Part shown: piece after piece, positions 9,272 through 18,316 of the stretch
How positions within the stretch are numbered: the first letter of the stretch is position 1
How the letters are laid out: the number at the start of each line of letters is the position of its first letter
Assembly (NCBI RefSeq): GCF_038007965.1
Contig: NZ_JBBOYD010000002.1
Location: 248,001 to 312,000 of the forward strand
Direction: 5' to 3'
DNA: 64,000 bases
Source of the DNA: Niallia sp. FSL W8-0635
GTDB lineage: Bacteria; Bacillota; Bacilli; Bacillales; Cytobacillaceae
The notes under the pieces: model-generated
The model's input: the letters and a program-made list of their open reading frames with translations, nothing else
Told to the model about the DNA's origin: nothing
Database searches by the model: none
Position numbers and translations under genes: made by a program

Positions 9272-9484
9272 TTGAAAAACAAGGATATACTTCGTAAGAA
9301 GGCTGATTATGAACTAATAACGTTTAACCATTTTCAGTACAATTTCTTCATTGCAAGATTTAAGAAATGCTTTTTATTGCCAGATGAAACTGAACCATTC
9401 TTCTATTTCATATATGTACTTAAAGAGGATTACAGAGTGGCAGGCAAAAAAAGGGAAAGACAAAAATTGAAAAGTATAATGTAA
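9272..9484 (+). CDS. small basic hypothetical protein, 70 aa
   Basis: TTGGAGGG at 9258-9265 places the start at TTG 9272; the longer upstream frame lacks a ribosome site. The protein is rich in Phe, Tyr and Lys, with no recognised domain. Its TAA stop overlaps the ATG of the next small gene by one base (TAATG), suggesting coupled translation. Confidence 0.45.
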   Translation: MKNKDILRKKADYELITFNHFQYNFFIARFKKCFLLPDETEPFFYFIYVLKEDYRVAGKKRERQKLKSIM

Positions 9485-9621
9485 TGTGTTTTAACCAAGA
9501 TTTTAAAGATTTTAACCAAATGATTTTGCTGCTTTGTCCGATTTTGGAAGAGTATATACTAGAGCCAGATGTTCGATACAAATTAATCAAGTTAGCGCGA
9601 AAGTTACATCCATGTCAGTAG
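9484..9621 (+). CDS. 45-aa hypothetical protein coupled to upstream gene
   Basis: ATG 9484 overlaps the preceding stop by one base. The product has an amphipathic middle (LLLCPILEEYILEPDVRYKL) and ends HPCQ. A terminator begins at its stop codon, which supports a real end of the transcription unit here. Function unknown. Confidence 0.4.
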   Translation: MCFNQDFKDFNQMILLLCPILEEYILEPDVRYKLIKLARKLHPCQ

Positions 9622-9645
9622 GGACTAGTCCCTGCTGTTTTTTTA
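9616..9645 (+). terminator. intrinsic terminator
   Basis: The palindrome CAGTAGGGACTAGTCCCTGCTG is nearly perfect and is followed by seven T residues. Confidence 0.8.
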
Positions 9646-9757
9646 TTTTTAAACAAGGGTTGTTATAAGTTATGTCTAATAGAAAGGTATATGAAAATTC
9701 CGTTAAGGTCTGGTCAGTTTTTAACAATCAATTTAAAAATGAAAGGGGAGGATTTTG

Positions 9758-10159
9758 ATGAATCAAAAAGTAGAAATTAGAAGAAATATAGTTGTTGAGA
9801 AGTTAGTGGAGTTAAACTTATTTCATGCAAGATACGGTTTGAAAGTAAAGGGTTACATATATAACGATAGGGATGAGGAGTTGGAAGGAGTACTTATAGA
9901 GGAGCGAAGAAGCCTAGGCGAAGAGCCGAATGTTTATCTCCTATCAGATATAGAATATACAAACATTTTGAATGGTTTCTATAATTATGATTTAAAAGAG
10001 GCGAAGAGGTTACTGTTACAAGATTGTACATTTTCACTTGCTAGAAACGATAAAACAGGTTTTTATCAGTTTACTTTTATTCGATCTATTAATGATATTT
10101 TTGTTTTTATGTGTTCGAAAGAAGAAAGAGATTATTTATTCAATTTTTTGATAGGTTAG
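9758..10159 (+). CDS. hypothetical protein, 133 aa
   Basis: GGGGAGG at 9745-9751 supports ATG 9758 over the preceding TTG. The protein is soluble, with predicted alternating helices and strands and no known motif. It is bounded by a terminator on the left and a 74-bp gap to a membrane protein gene on the right. Confidence 0.55.
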   Translation: MNQKVEIRRNIVVEKLVELNLFHARYGLKVKGYIYNDRDEELEGVLIEERRSLGEEPNVYLLSDIEYTNILNGFYNYDLKEAKRLLLQDCTFSLARNDKTGFYQFTFIRSINDIFVFMCSKEERDYLFNFLIG

Positions 10160-10233
10160 TTTATAGTTGGCCCTGATATTATCTTTAAGACGCGCTATAA
10201 TGTATGTAATTAGTAATTGGGGGTGACCTAAAA

Positions 10234-10716
10234 TTGAAAGAGATTAATTCGAGAATAAGATATTTGGCATTTCTTATATTCTGGACGCTGCTAATTGGTG
10301 GAATTAGTTCTGTCATGTTGTATCCTATTAATCATTTCACATTAAAAATTGATATAGTTTTCTATTATTCCTTATTCATATTAGCATTTGTAAGCAGTGG
10401 AATATTTTATCACATATTTTATTCTGTAATTATTTTTGGAAGTGCCGAAAATCCTAGTGAGAAAAAGGAAAGATTTTGGGATACATTATCGATTGTTATA
10501 TTTAGTATAATTGTATTAATCTTTGGCATAATCGTTTATTTATTATCAGGTATTCTGGCTTATGGTATTGTGACATTCTTTGTTTGTCTTAGTGGAGTAT
10601 ATACTTGGTGTTTGCCAATGCTTGACATAAAAAAATTGCTAAAAGAAAGAGAACAGAAATATAATAAAGTGTTTATTGATGAAAATGGTCATAAGCGTAT
10701 GTGGTTTAAAGTTTAA
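10234..10716 (+). CDS. four-helix membrane protein, 160 aa, unknown
   Basis: GGGGGTGA precedes TTG 10234. Four hydrophobic segments (about 10-33, 42-66, 87-108, 112-132) are followed by a charged cytoplasmic tail ending GHKRMWFKV. No family recognised. A strong terminator follows within 3 bp of the stop. Confidence 0.55.
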   Translation: MKEINSRIRYLAFLIFWTLLIGGISSVMLYPINHFTLKIDIVFYYSLFILAFVSSGIFYHIFYSVIIFGSAENPSEKKERFWDTLSIVIFSIIVLIFGIIVYLLSGILAYGIVTFFVCLSGVYTWCLPMLDIKKLLKEREQKYNKVFIDENGHKRMWFKV

Positions 10717-10718
10717 AA

Positions 10719-10766
10719 AAGTATGTCTCCTAACAGTATTGTTGGAAGTAGACATACTTTTTTATT
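10719..10766 (+). terminator. intrinsic terminator
   Basis: AAGTATGTCT pairs with AGACATACTT, followed by TTTTTTATTT. Confidence 0.85.
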
Positions 10767-10863
10767 TATAATATGTCCCTTATTGCTTTGCTAATGGTGA
10801 AAAAAAAATTCAACCGAAAAAAATGCTACAGAGTAAAAATGAGCGATATTGATAAGGAAAAAA

Positions 10864-10974
10864 ATGAAAAAAATAGGTCGTGCAAGAAATCGCTTAACAT
10901 TTAATCATTTTGCAGATAAAAAAAATCAACTGACCGATTTTGGGGGAAATGAAGAAATAACAACAAATAATTAA
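10864..10974 (+). CDS. possible 36-aa peptide
   Basis: ATG follows AAGGA at 8-9 bp. The peptide is MKKIGRARNRLTFNHF and about 20 more polar residues. It ends 34 bp before the left end of the mercury transposon. Nothing else is visible in 10767-11008. Support is weak. Confidence 0.25.
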   Translation: MKKIGRARNRLTFNHFADKKNQLTDFGGNEEITTNN

Positions 10975-11008
10975 TTGAACGAGACGAAAAAAATAAATAA
11001 CTAAAGTA

Positions 11009-11046
11009 GGGGTCCTACCAACAAAACGCGGAAAACATACGCTAAG
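11009..11046 (+). repeat. left terminal inverted repeat of mercury transposon
   Basis: 38 bp, GGGGTCCTACC... to ...TACGCTAAG, identical in reverse complement to 17940-17977 over the whole length as read. Confidence 0.95.
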
Positions 11047-11064
11047 CAAATTTCGACATGAAAA

Positions 11065-11100
11065 AAGCCGATTTTTCCTACGCTAAGGAATCATCGGCTT
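11065..11100 (-). terminator. subterminal hairpin, merA terminator
   Basis: AAGCCGAT (11065) pairs with ATCGGCTT (11093), preceded on the plus strand by AAAAAA, so it is an intrinsic terminator for the minus-strand mer operon. The inner 32 bases are an inverted copy of the hairpin at the right end (17887-17918). Confidence 0.8.
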
Positions 11101-11115
11101 GATATTAAAAGATAG

Positions 11116-12756
11116 TTATCCTGCACAACAAGATAGTTTGGATACATCTTTGTCAAACGTTAGAGCAGCCAGCTTCAGTCCTTCTGCCATTGTCAAATAT
11201 GGTGCAAGGGTTTCGCGAAGATCCTCTACGGTTAAACCGAATTTGACAGCTAATGTCGCTGCATAAATCACGTCTCCTGCGTTTTCTGCAACCACATGAG
11301 CCCCTAATATTTTTAACGTTTTCGCGTCCGCGACCAGTTTAAACACACCTGTTGTTTCCCGATTAACCAGTGCTCTTGGAACGGCATCTAACGGCAAAAC
11401 GGATGTTTTCACTTCATATCCTTTCTCTTTCGCCTGTTGCTCCGTTAAACCAACCGTTGCAATTGCTGGAGCTGTAAATGTAACCCCCGGAACCACTTCT
11501 AAATTCAGCTTTTTGTTCAGTCCACCGATAGCATTTCCTGCCGCAACTCCACCTTGATAAGCTGCTACATATACAAATTGAGGACCAAGCGTGACATCTC
11601 CTGCTGCATAGATGCGTGAATTCGTTGTTTTTGAATACTCATCGATTACGATTTCACCACGGGGGCCTACTTCAACGCCTGCATCCTGTAAATTCAAGGT
11701 TGCCGTGTTTGGTGTTCTTCCTGTGGCAACCAGTAATTGATCTGCCTCAATGATTCGCTTCTTGCCATTTACCTCAACATGGACCTTTTTAATGTCTCCA
11801 TCTTGTTCGATTCGTTCAAAAGATGCTCCCGTCACTAAGTTGACCCCTTGTTCTGTCAAGGCTTGCGTGATTGCTTCTGAAACCTCAGGATCGTATTCCT
11901 TTAACAAACGCGGGCTTCTTTGCATCAATGTGACTTCTGAGCCTAGATTATGGAAGAGTTGTCCCAATTCCATCCCGATATAGCCAGAACCGATGACCGT
12001 AAGACGCTTAGGAACCTTCTTTAATTCAAGCAGAGTTGTGCTTGTTAAATAATCGACTTCATCCAGTCCAGGAATGTTTGGCACTGCTGGTGAAGCACCT
12101 GTCGCGATTAAGAATCGTTTGGCTGACAACTGAATGCTATTGACTTCAACGGTTTTTTCATCTACGAATTTCGCTTCGCCTTTGATTAATTCAAAGCCGT
12201 AGTCATCAATCAAATCCACATATTTTGAGTTTCGAAGATCCGTCACCAGTTCATTTTTCTGCTTGATCAATGGTGCCAAATCAACGTCACCAGCTGACGT
12301 GTGCAATCCGATGAATGGATTATTTTTTGCCAGATGATTGATTTCGCCAGCCCGAAGCAAAGTCTTTGAAGGAACACAGCCGATGTTCACGCATGTTCCA
12401 CCAACCGTACCACGTTCAATGATTGCCACTTTTGCTCCGTATTTCACGGCTTCGATGGCAGATGAAAAGGCAGCCCCACCAGAACCGATGATGATGTAGT
12501 CATAATCACCTTCATCACCTAACTGCATCATTTCTTGCGATTGTACTTCTTCTGCTTCGCCTGGTTGATATTTCGCTTCAGCAATCGCTTTTTTCGCTGT
12601 TTCAACCTCTAAGCCATTTGGTAGCTCAAATACAGCTTCGCCACGGCGAAAATCTACTTCAATCCCTCTTGCACCCATGTTTTCAAGAGCAACAGCTACA
12701 TGCTCTTCACAACCCGTACAAGTCATTCCTTGAACGTTCACTCGATATTTTTTCAT
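11116..12756 (-). CDS. merA: mercuric reductase MerA
   Basis: A 546-aa FAD flavoprotein that reduces Hg(II) to volatile Hg(0) with NADPH in the cytosol. An N-terminal heavy-metal domain carries [10 protein letters not shown] (Cys13/Cys16). The FAD-binding [10 protein letters not shown] follows, then the redox-active [13 protein letters not shown], the NADPH Rossmann segment [14 protein letters not shown], the second FAD motif IYAAGDVT and the C-terminal LSCCAG with the vicinal cysteines that receive mercury. It has one N-terminal metal domain, not the two of the Bacillus RC607 enzyme. Last gene of the mer operon; 15 bp after the MerP-like gene. Confidence 0.97.
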   Translation of the reverse strand: MKKYRVNVQGMTCTGCEEHVAVALENMGARGIEVDFRRGEAVFELPNGLEVETAKKAIAEAKYQPGEAEEVQSQEMMQLGDEGDYDYIIIGSGGAAFSSAIEAVKYGAKVAIIERGTVGGTCVNIGCVPSKTLLRAGEINHLAKNNPFIGLHTSAGDVDLAPLIKQKNELVTDLRNSKYVDLIDDYGFELIKGEAKFVDEKTVEVNSIQLSAKRFLIATGASPAVPNIPGLDEVDYLTSTTLLELKKVPKRLTVIGSGYIGMELGQLFHNLGSEVTLMQRSPRLLKEYDPEVSEAITQALTEQGVNLVTGASFERIEQDGDIKKVHVEVNGKKRIIEADQLLVATGRTPNTATLNLQDAGVEVGPRGEIVIDEYSKTTNSRIYAAGDVTLGPQFVYVAAYQGGVAAGNAIGGLNKKLNLEVVPGVTFTAPAIATVGLTEQQAKEKGYEVKTSVLPLDAVPRALVNRETTGVFKLVADAKTLKILGAHVVAENAGDVIYAATLAVKFGLTVEDLRETLAPYLTMAEGLKLAALTFDKDVSKLSCCAG

Positions 12757-12771
12757 GTTAACTCCCTCCTT

Positions 12772-13110
12772 TTATTCGACTCCAAGCCCGAAATCCGAAA
12801 CTGCCGTCTTAATTGCCTGTAAATCCGTTTTCTTATCATTAAAGGAAACCGTTACTTCGCCCTTGCTTCCACTGACTTTAATGGCTGTTTTGCTAACGCC
12901 ATCTATCTCTTCCAGGACGCTTTCTACAACAGACGGCGGACAACAATCCATCCCCAAAACCGTGAATGTCCCTGTTTTAGTTGTTTCAATGGTAGCTTTT
13001 ACTTCCTTCTTAGCATCTATAGTATTTTGTGCTTCTTTTTCGTTGCTACACGCACTAACCACTAACAGAAGGGATAATAGCATCATAATCCTAATTATTT
13101 TTACGCTCAT
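12772..13110 (-). CDS. MerP-like mercury-binding lipoprotein
   Basis: A 112-aa protein with a lipoprotein signal (VVSAC, lipidated Cys) and a heavy-metal-associated domain. The metal loop is GMDCCPPSV, with adjacent cysteines, where MerP normally has CxxC. It should sit outside the membrane and hand Hg(II) to the MerT-like transporter encoded just upstream. The start was placed at ATG 13110, seven bases after GAGGTG; the GTG further out overlaps the ribosome site. The CC loop is unusual enough that merP homology, though likely from context, is not certain. Confidence 0.75.
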   Translation of the reverse strand: MSVKIIRIMMLLSLLLVVSACSNEKEAQNTIDAKKEVKATIETTKTGTFTVLGMDCCPPSVVESVLEEIDGVSKTAIKVSGSKGEVTVSFNDKKTDLQAIKTAVSDFGLGVE

Positions 13111-13127
13111 ATAAAGCACCTCATTTT

Positions 13128-13430
13128 TTATAGTCCACCTTCAACTAGAAATAAAAAAAGAAACATGCAGAAAACGAAAAACGTCGTGATCCATAAGCCG
13201 ATGATAGAACTCTTCCTTTTGCCTTTTCTCCCGTAAACCATGTAAAAGGAGTATGCAAGAAGGATGATGGTAACGATGCTGAACAATAACCGATACTTCA
13301 ATGAGTAGAAGGCGATTGCTCCTGCAAATCCAGTTAATCCAAGAGGAATAAAAATCAGTGGACCCAAGCAGCATGCAGCCATACCAAAAGCTGAAAATAT
13401 AGTGGCTAACTGTGACACTTTTTCCTTCAT
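13128..13430 (-). CDS. merT: MerT-like mercuric ion transporter
   Basis: A 100-aa three-helix membrane protein. ACCLGPLIF in the first helix matches the paired-cysteine signature of MerT, which takes Hg(II) from MerP and passes it across the membrane to MerA. Typical MerT is about 116 aa with a second cysteine pair in the 2-3 loop; that pair is not visible here. Overlaps the upstream merE-like gene by 4 bp. Confidence 0.8.
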   Translation of the reverse strand: MKEKVSQLATIFSAFGMAACCLGPLIFIPLGLTGFAGAIAFYSLKYRLLFSIVTIILLAYSFYMVYGRKGKRKSSIIGLWITTFFVFCMFLFLFLVEGGL

Positions 13431-13696
13431 GATTTAAACCTCTTCATACTGCAACAATCATGCGTTGTTGTTTCTTTCGTTGTTTCATTTTTAATTTCTG
13501 GGTTCAGTTTTCTCCATCCTTTGAAAAGGGTGAAAACAAATAACAGACCCATCACGATGAAAATAACATCTTTAAATTCCGTGAAGTATGAGCCCAGTGC
13601 CGTTCCCGCAAACAACGGAAGCAGTAAAAACAAATGGCACGGACATGTGATTAGTGCGACAAGAAACCAACCTGAACTTTTTATTGTGTTTTTCAT
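13427..13696 (-). CDS. MerE-like mercury transport protein
   Basis: An 89-aa two-helix membrane protein. ALITCPCHLFLLLPLFAG is close to the LTCPCHLP-x-x-x-x-x-AG core of MerE, which takes up Hg(II) and organomercurials. The tail adds a His-Asp-Cys-Cys motif likely to bind mercury. First gene after merR, 13 bp downstream, and overlapping the merT-like gene, so all are one operon. Confidence 0.75.
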   Translation of the reverse strand: MKNTIKSSGWFLVALITCPCHLFLLLPLFAGTALGSYFTEFKDVIFIVMGLLFVFTLFKGWRKLNPEIKNETTKETTTHDCCSMKRFKS

Positions 13697-13709
13697 CCTG
13701 TTTCACCTC

Positions 13710-14108
13710 TTATTTCTTCATCAGTGTTTCAATAATGGGACATTCGTAAATATCTTTGTTTTCGGGACATCTTTCTTTAAGATCCATCAGCATTTGTTCA
13801 ATTCTTTTGAGATCTTCAATTTTACGCTGGATGTCCTCTATCTTAAGAACGGTGAAATCATACATATCACGGCACTTTGCTTCATCGCGATCAACGACTC
13901 CTAGCAACTTATCAATTTCATTTAGCGTAAAGCCTAGTTCCTGCATCCTCTTTATGAAATTCAATCGATCGACCGTTTGTTGTGAATACATTCGGTATCC
14001 CTTTTCGGTACGATTAGGCTCTGGAATTAACCCTAAACGTTCATAATATCGAATGGTCTCTTTATTAACGCCGCACTTTTCAGCCAGTTCTCCAATACGA
14101 AATTGCAT
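13710..14108 (-). CDS. merR: mercury-responsive regulator MerR
   Basis: A 132-aa MerR dimeric activator. RIGELAEKCGVNKETIRYYE is the winged-helix start, followed by the long dimerisation helix. Cys79, Cys114 and Cys123 are present, in the same positions as the three Hg(II)-binding cysteines of the Bacillus RC607 MerR. It is the first gene of its own operon, so it controls itself and the resistance genes from the promoter at 14128-14158, unlike the divergent layout of Gram-negative Tn501. Confidence 0.95.
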   Translation of the reverse strand: MQFRIGELAEKCGVNKETIRYYERLGLIPEPNRTEKGYRMYSQQTVDRLNFIKRMQELGFTLNEIDKLLGVVDRDEAKCRDMYDFTVLKIEDIQRKIEDLKRIEQMLMDLKERCPENKDIYECPIIETLMKK

Positions 14109-14127
14109 TTATCTCACCTCATATAAA

Positions 14128-14158
14128 GTATAAACCCTGTACCATAGTACATAGTCAA
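14128..14158 (-). promoter_or_regulatory. mer promoter with overlapping MerR operator
   Basis: On the minus strand, TTGACT (14153-14158) and TTATAC (14128-14133) are separated by 19 bp, the over-long spacing that MerR corrects by twisting DNA. The spacer holds the dyad TGTAC-TATG-GTACA (14138-14151), the expected MerR operator. Confidence 0.85.
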
Positions 14159-14353
14159 TATATATATTACTCCCTTCAATTAAATGATTCCAATGCCGAA
14201 AACGACCGTTTTTGGTTAAAAACAGAGAACTTCTCTAAAACCTCAAAAACTACTTAAAATGCATAACCAAAAATATGACCAAAATCTAAATACCAATATA
14301 TCTATTACAAACCCCTTTTTGGTATAGTTAGGACATTAAAAAAGGGGGAATTC
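14159..14353. other. candidate res site of the mercury transposon
   Basis: The region between merR and tnpR, where Tn3-family elements keep the resolution site. It contains repeated ACCAAAA-type blocks (for example ATAACCAAAAAT and TGACCAAAATC) and a TTTTTGGT run before tnpR. Subsites I-III cannot be delimited by eye. Confidence 0.5.
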
Positions 14354-14926
14354 TTGTTGAAATTTGGATATGCACGTGTCAGTACACAAGATCAGTCATT
14401 ATCGTTACAACTCGATGCATTGACTCACTACGGAGTGGACCAGACTTTTGAAGAAAAGGAGTCAGGCAAGAGAAAAAACCGTCCGCAGCTTGACGAGCTT
14501 CTTAAAGTTTTGCGTAAAGGCGACACGGTAGTTGTCTATAAATTAGACCGTATCAGTCGTAGTACCAAACATTTAATTGAGCTTATGGAACATTTTGAAT
14601 CAAAGGGTATTCATTTTGTCTCCATACAAGACAAGATTGACACGACAACTGCTATGGGACGATTCTTTTTTAGAATGTTGGCCAGCATAGCAGAATTAGA
14701 ACGAGATATTATTAGTGAACGAACGAAAGATGGATTGACGGCTGCTAGAGCTAGAGGAAGAAACGGAGGCAGACCGAAGGTTGATTTAAAGAAAATAGAA
14801 CTTGCTATAAAAATGTACGAAAGCAAAGATTACTCTTTATCTCAAATTAAGACGGCAACAGGGATTGGAGCGACAACCTTATATCGTTATCTAGAAAAGA
14901 AAAAGATATCTAGCAAGGAGTTGTAG
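14354..14926 (+). CDS. tnpR: serine resolvase TnpR of the mercury transposon
   Basis: A 190-aa small serine recombinase that resolves transposition cointegrates at res. GYARVSTQDQ carries the nucleophile Ser10, followed by YKLDRISRSTKHL, FRMLASIAELERDII and a C-terminal helix-turn-helix (SLSQIKTATGIGATTLYRYL). Starts at TTG 14354 or the adjacent TTG 14357; AAGGGGG lies upstream of both. tnpA starts 1 bp after its stop, so the two are one operon. Confidence 0.93.
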   Translation: MLKFGYARVSTQDQSLSLQLDALTHYGVDQTFEEKESGKRKNRPQLDELLKVLRKGDTVVVYKLDRISRSTKHLIELMEHFESKGIHFVSIQDKIDTTTAMGRFFFRMLASIAELERDIISERTKDGLTAARARGRNGGRPKVDLKKIELAIKMYESKDYSLSQIKTATGIGATTLYRYLEKKKISSKEL

Positions 14927-14927
14927 C

Positions 14928-17879
14928 ATGAGAGGGAAAGAATTACTAACAGAAGATCAAAGAACGGAATTTGTACGAATTCCAGCTGATATGAGCGAAA
15001 GTGAACTAGAAACTTATTATACTTTTTCACAATATGACCTTGAAATTATTAAACGACACAGAAGAGATCATAATCGTTTAGGCTTTGCTGTTCAATTATG
15101 TGTTCTACGCTACCCAGGATGGTCCCTTTCAGATGTTGGACCTATACCAGATTACATAATCCAATACATAGCTGGACAAATAAATGTTAATCCTAATTCA
15201 TTTTCTTTATATGCCCAACGAGAGCCAACTAAACATGAGCATATGGAAGAAATCCGTCAAGTTTATGGTTATCAAAATTTTTCCCTAGGGAACTACCGCA
15301 AGGTAGCTCAGTTTCTGTTGAATCATGCCCTTCAAAATGGAAATTCAATGTATCTTCTTCGTACAGCACAAGAAGAACTACGGAATCAGAAAATTATTCT
15401 CCCTGGTATGACTACTATAGAAAGACTTGTTTGGGAAACTCGTCAACGAGCAGAGGAAAGAATTTTTAAATCATTAACTTGTACTCTATCTAAATGGCAA
15501 AAACAAAAGTTAGATAAACTTATAGATCCATTTGTAGACAATAGAAAAACCCCCTTAGCATGGCTTAGAGAACTTCCCGGACACTCTTCACCTGAAGCCT
15601 TTTTAAAAGTAATAAAGCGCTTAGAATATATTCGAGATTTAAAATTAGAAATAAATTCAGAACATATCCATCCCAATCGTTTACTTCAATTATCTCGTAT
15701 TGGAGCAAGGTATGAACCACACTCATTTCGAAGGTTTAAAGAAAAAAAGAAATATGCAATTCTCGTGGCATATCTTGTGACTCATAGTCAGGATTTAATT
15801 GACCAAGCAATTGAAATTCATGATCGACAAATGATGATCTTGCAATCAAAAGGACGTAAAACACAAGAAGAAATGCAAAAAGAAAATGGAAAAGCAGTGA
15901 ATGAAAAAGTCGTACATTTTGCAGATATTGGTTCAGCACTTATCCAAGCACGAAATGAAGGGCTTGATCCATTTAATGCTATTGAAAAGATTATGCCGTG
16001 GGATAAAATTGTTTCTTCCGTCGAAGAAGCTCAAAAATTAGCCCGACCGATGGATTACGATTATCTAGATTTGTTAGAAAATCGTTTTTCTTATCTAAGA
16101 AAATATACTCCTACTTTTCTTAAGTCTTTTGAATTTCGTTCTACACAAGGTACAGAGCCACTATTGCAAGCCTTAAAGACGCTAAATGAAATGAATGAAT
16201 CTGGTAAAAGAAAAATTCCAAATGATGCCCCGGTAGATTTTATTCCTAAACGTTGGAAGAAGCATGTTTATGGTGATGATGGAATAATTAACCGACACTA
16301 TTACGAGATGGCTGCACTAACAGAGTTGAAAAATCATATTCGTTCAGGCGACATATCCGTAGTCGGTAGTAGACTTCATAAAGATTTTGAAGAGTATCTT
16401 GTTCCTAAAGAAGATTGGACAACAACTCGTCTTACGGATACTAAACTAGCCGTTCGTTCATCGGCAGATGAATATCTTGAGGAAAGAAGAAAGTCACTAG
16501 CTCAACGCCTTACATGGGTTTCAAATAATCTTGATTCTTTAGAAGGAGTAACTATCGAAAAGGCTAAGATCCGATTGGACCGTTTGGAGAAGAATACACC
16601 CGAAGAAGCGAGAGCTTTTAGCCTGTCTTTATATAATATGTTGCCAAGAATAAAGCTCACTGATCTTTTAATGGAGGTAGCACACTGGACAGGATTTGAC
16701 GAAATGTTGATACATGCCTCAACCAATCGCCCGCCAAAGGGAGAGGAAAAAGTTGTTCTCATGGCTGCTCTCATGGCGATGGGAACTAACATAGGACTTA
16801 CTAAAATGGCAGAAGCGACACCAGGAGTTACTTATCATCAAATGGCTAATGCAGCACAATGGCGTTTATTTGATGATGCTATAAGTCGTGCACAAGCGAC
16901 ATTAGTAAATTTTCAACATAAGCTTAAACTAGCTTCCTATTGGGGAGATGGAAGTACCTCTTCTTCTGATGGAATGCGCGTACAGGTTGGTGTTTCATCG
17001 TTACATGCCGATGCCAATCCACACTATGGGTCTGGAAAAGGGGCAACCATTTATCGATTTACCAGTGATCAATTTTCAAGTTTTTATACGAAAGTCATTA
17101 ATACTAATGCTCGTGATGCTGTCCACGTTATTGATGGATTACTTCATCATGAGACAGATTTAAATATTGAAGAGCATTTTACAGATACAGCTGGCTACGC
17201 CGACTCAGTATTTGGATTGAGTCATTTACTAGGATTTCGTTTTGCACCAAGGCTACGTGATTTAGCTGACTCTAAGCTATTCACGATCCAAACGCCAAGT
17301 GAATTCCATAAATTAGAAAATATACTCCGTGGTCGTATTAATACAAAAATTATTCAAGAGAATTTCGATGACGTATTACGTGTAGCTCATTCTATTCGAG
17401 AAGGAAAAGTGTCCGGTTCACTTATGATGGGGAAATTAGGGTCGTATGCGAGACAAAATAAACTTGCAACTACTTTGCGAGAAATGGGGAGAATCGAAAA
17501 GACCATTTTTATTTTGGATTACATATCTAACGAAACACTACGCCGTCGAATTCAACGGGGACTAAATAAAGGAGAAGCGATGAATGGGTTAGCGAGAGCC
17601 TTATTCTTTGGAAAACGAGGTGAGTTGCGGGAACGAGGAATACAAGACCAGCTACAACGTGCAAGTGCTTTAAACATTCTAATTAATGCCATTAGTGTAT
17701 GGAATACCGTTTATCTTACAGAAGCAACAAAACTATTGAAGGAAAAAGGGAATTTGAGAGAAGACTTACTTAAACATATTTCTCCATTAGGATGGGAACA
17801 CATTAATTTTCTTGGTGAATACAACTTTGATGCAAGAAAAGTAACAAGTCTACATTCCCTACGCCCTCTTCTTCAATAA
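14928..17879 (+). CDS. tnpA: Tn3-family transposase TnpA of the mercury transposon
   Basis: A 983-aa full-length transposase. The N-terminal DUF4158-type region is followed by the Tn3 DDE domain: SYWGDGSTSSSDGMR (first Asp), HFTDTAGYADSVFGLSHLLG (second Asp) and KGEAMNGLARALFFGKRG (Glu). It cuts at the 38-bp ends and makes 5-bp duplications, matching the AAGTA flanks. About 70% similar by eye to the broken tnpA at 42666-45120. No frame breaks, so probably active. Confidence 0.95.
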   Translation: MRGKELLTEDQRTEFVRIPADMSESELETYYTFSQYDLEIIKRHRRDHNRLGFAVQLCVLRYPGWSLSDVGPIPDYIIQYIAGQINVNPNSFSLYAQREPTKHEHMEEIRQVYGYQNFSLGNYRKVAQFLLNHALQNGNSMYLLRTAQEELRNQKIILPGMTTIERLVWETRQRAEERIFKSLTCTLSKWQKQKLDKLIDPFVDNRKTPLAWLRELPGHSSPEAFLKVIKRLEYIRDLKLEINSEHIHPNRLLQLSRIGARYEPHSFRRFKEKKKYAILVAYLVTHSQDLIDQAIEIHDRQMMILQSKGRKTQEEMQKENGKAVNEKVVHFADIGSALIQARNEGLDPFNAIEKIMPWDKIVSSVEEAQKLARPMDYDYLDLLENRFSYLRKYTPTFLKSFEFRSTQGTEPLLQALKTLNEMNESGKRKIPNDAPVDFIPKRWKKHVYGDDGIINRHYYEMAALTELKNHIRSGDISVVGSRLHKDFEEYLVPKEDWTTTRLTDTKLAVRSSADEYLEERRKSLAQRLTWVSNNLDSLEGVTIEKAKIRLDRLEKNTPEEARAFSLSLYNMLPRIKLTDLLMEVAHWTGFDEMLIHASTNRPPKGEEKVVLMAALMAMGTNIGLTKMAEATPGVTYHQMANAAQWRLFDDAISRAQATLVNFQHKLKLASYWGDGSTSSSDGMRVQVGVSSLHADANPHYGSGKGATIYRFTSDQFSSFYTKVINTNARDAVHVIDGLLHHETDLNIEEHFTDTAGYADSVFGLSHLLGFRFAPRLRDLADSKLFTIQTPSEFHKLENILRGRINTKIIQENFDDVLRVAHSIREGKVSGSLMMGKLGSYARQNKLATTLREMGRIEKTIFILDYISNETLRRRIQRGLNKGEAMNGLARALFFGKRGELRERGIQDQLQRASALNILINAISVWNTVYLTEATKLLKEKGNLREDLLKHISPLGWEHINFLGEYNFDARKVTSLHSLRPLLQ

Positions 17880-17884
17880 TATTA

Positions 17885-17925
17885 AAGGCCGATGATTCCT
17901 TAGCGTAGGAAAAATCGGCCTTTTT
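17885..17925 (+). terminator. subterminal hairpin, tnpA terminator
   Basis: AAGGCCGAT pairs with ATCGGCCTT and is followed by TTT. It lies just after the tnpA stop and mirrors the hairpin at 11065-11100. Confidence 0.8.
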
Positions 17926-17939
17926 ACCTCGGAATTTCT

Positions 17940-17977
17940 CTTAGCGTATGTTTTCCGCGTTTTGTTGGTAGGACCCC
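17940..17977 (-). repeat. right terminal inverted repeat of mercury transposon
   Basis: Reads CTTAGCGTATG...GGTAGGACCCC on the plus strand, the reverse complement of the left end, and is followed by the AAGTA target duplication. Confidence 0.95.
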
Positions 17978-18058
17978 AAGTAAAACTTATTATAGAAGGT
18001 TTTAGAAAAGAAACAAACAAGATGAACTATATAATTCAAAAAAGGAGTGTGCTTACAA

Positions 18059-18316
18059 ATGAAAAATTGGGTTGATCTTCAGCAAGATATTTTAGAAGCT
18101 AAAGAACTATTTGGAGAATTTATCAGTTGGTTAGAAATTGCTTTCCGCTGGTCATTCTTTTCTGTGATTATTTTATTGATTGGCTGTGTAATTATCAAAT
18201 GGCTTCTTCAAAAGAATAAGATGGTTGGAGAAATCACGTTTGGTATGTTAATTGGTTTTTGCTCAATGTGGATATTTGGTAGTTTTGTTATTTCATTTTT
18301 TGCATATACAAACTGA
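18059..18316 (+). CDS. two-helix membrane protein, 85 aa, unknown
   Basis: AAAGGAG at 18042-18048 supports ATG 18059. A helical N-terminal part (QQDILEAKELFGEF) is followed by two hydrophobic helices (about 28-49 and 58-80). It lies 81 bp outside the mercury transposon and would be continuous with the 10-kb region before the transposon inserted. Family not recognised. Confidence 0.5.
   Translation: MKNWVDLQQDILEAKELFGEFISWLEIAFRWSFFSVIILLIGCVIIKWLLQKNKMVGEITFGMLIGFCSMWIFGSFVISFFAYTN

Larger units (their letters stand above)
11009..17977. mobile_element. intact Tn3-family mercury-resistance transposon, 6,969 bp
   Basis: The ends are 38-bp inverted repeats starting GGGGTCCTACCAACAAAACG and ending ...GCTAAG inward. 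The five bases flanking both sides are AAGTA (11004-11008 and 17978-17982), a perfect target duplication of the 5-bp size made by Tn3-family transposases. Inside are a minus-strand merR-E-T-P-A operon and plus-strand tnpR and tnpA. It is laid out like the Bacillus mercury transposons of the TnMERI1/Tn5084 group, but smaller and without merB. Confidence 0.95.

Noticed and set aside
11750..14046. Several plus-strand frames across the mer operon
   Set aside because: They are complements of well-supported merA, merP-like, merE-like and merR genes.
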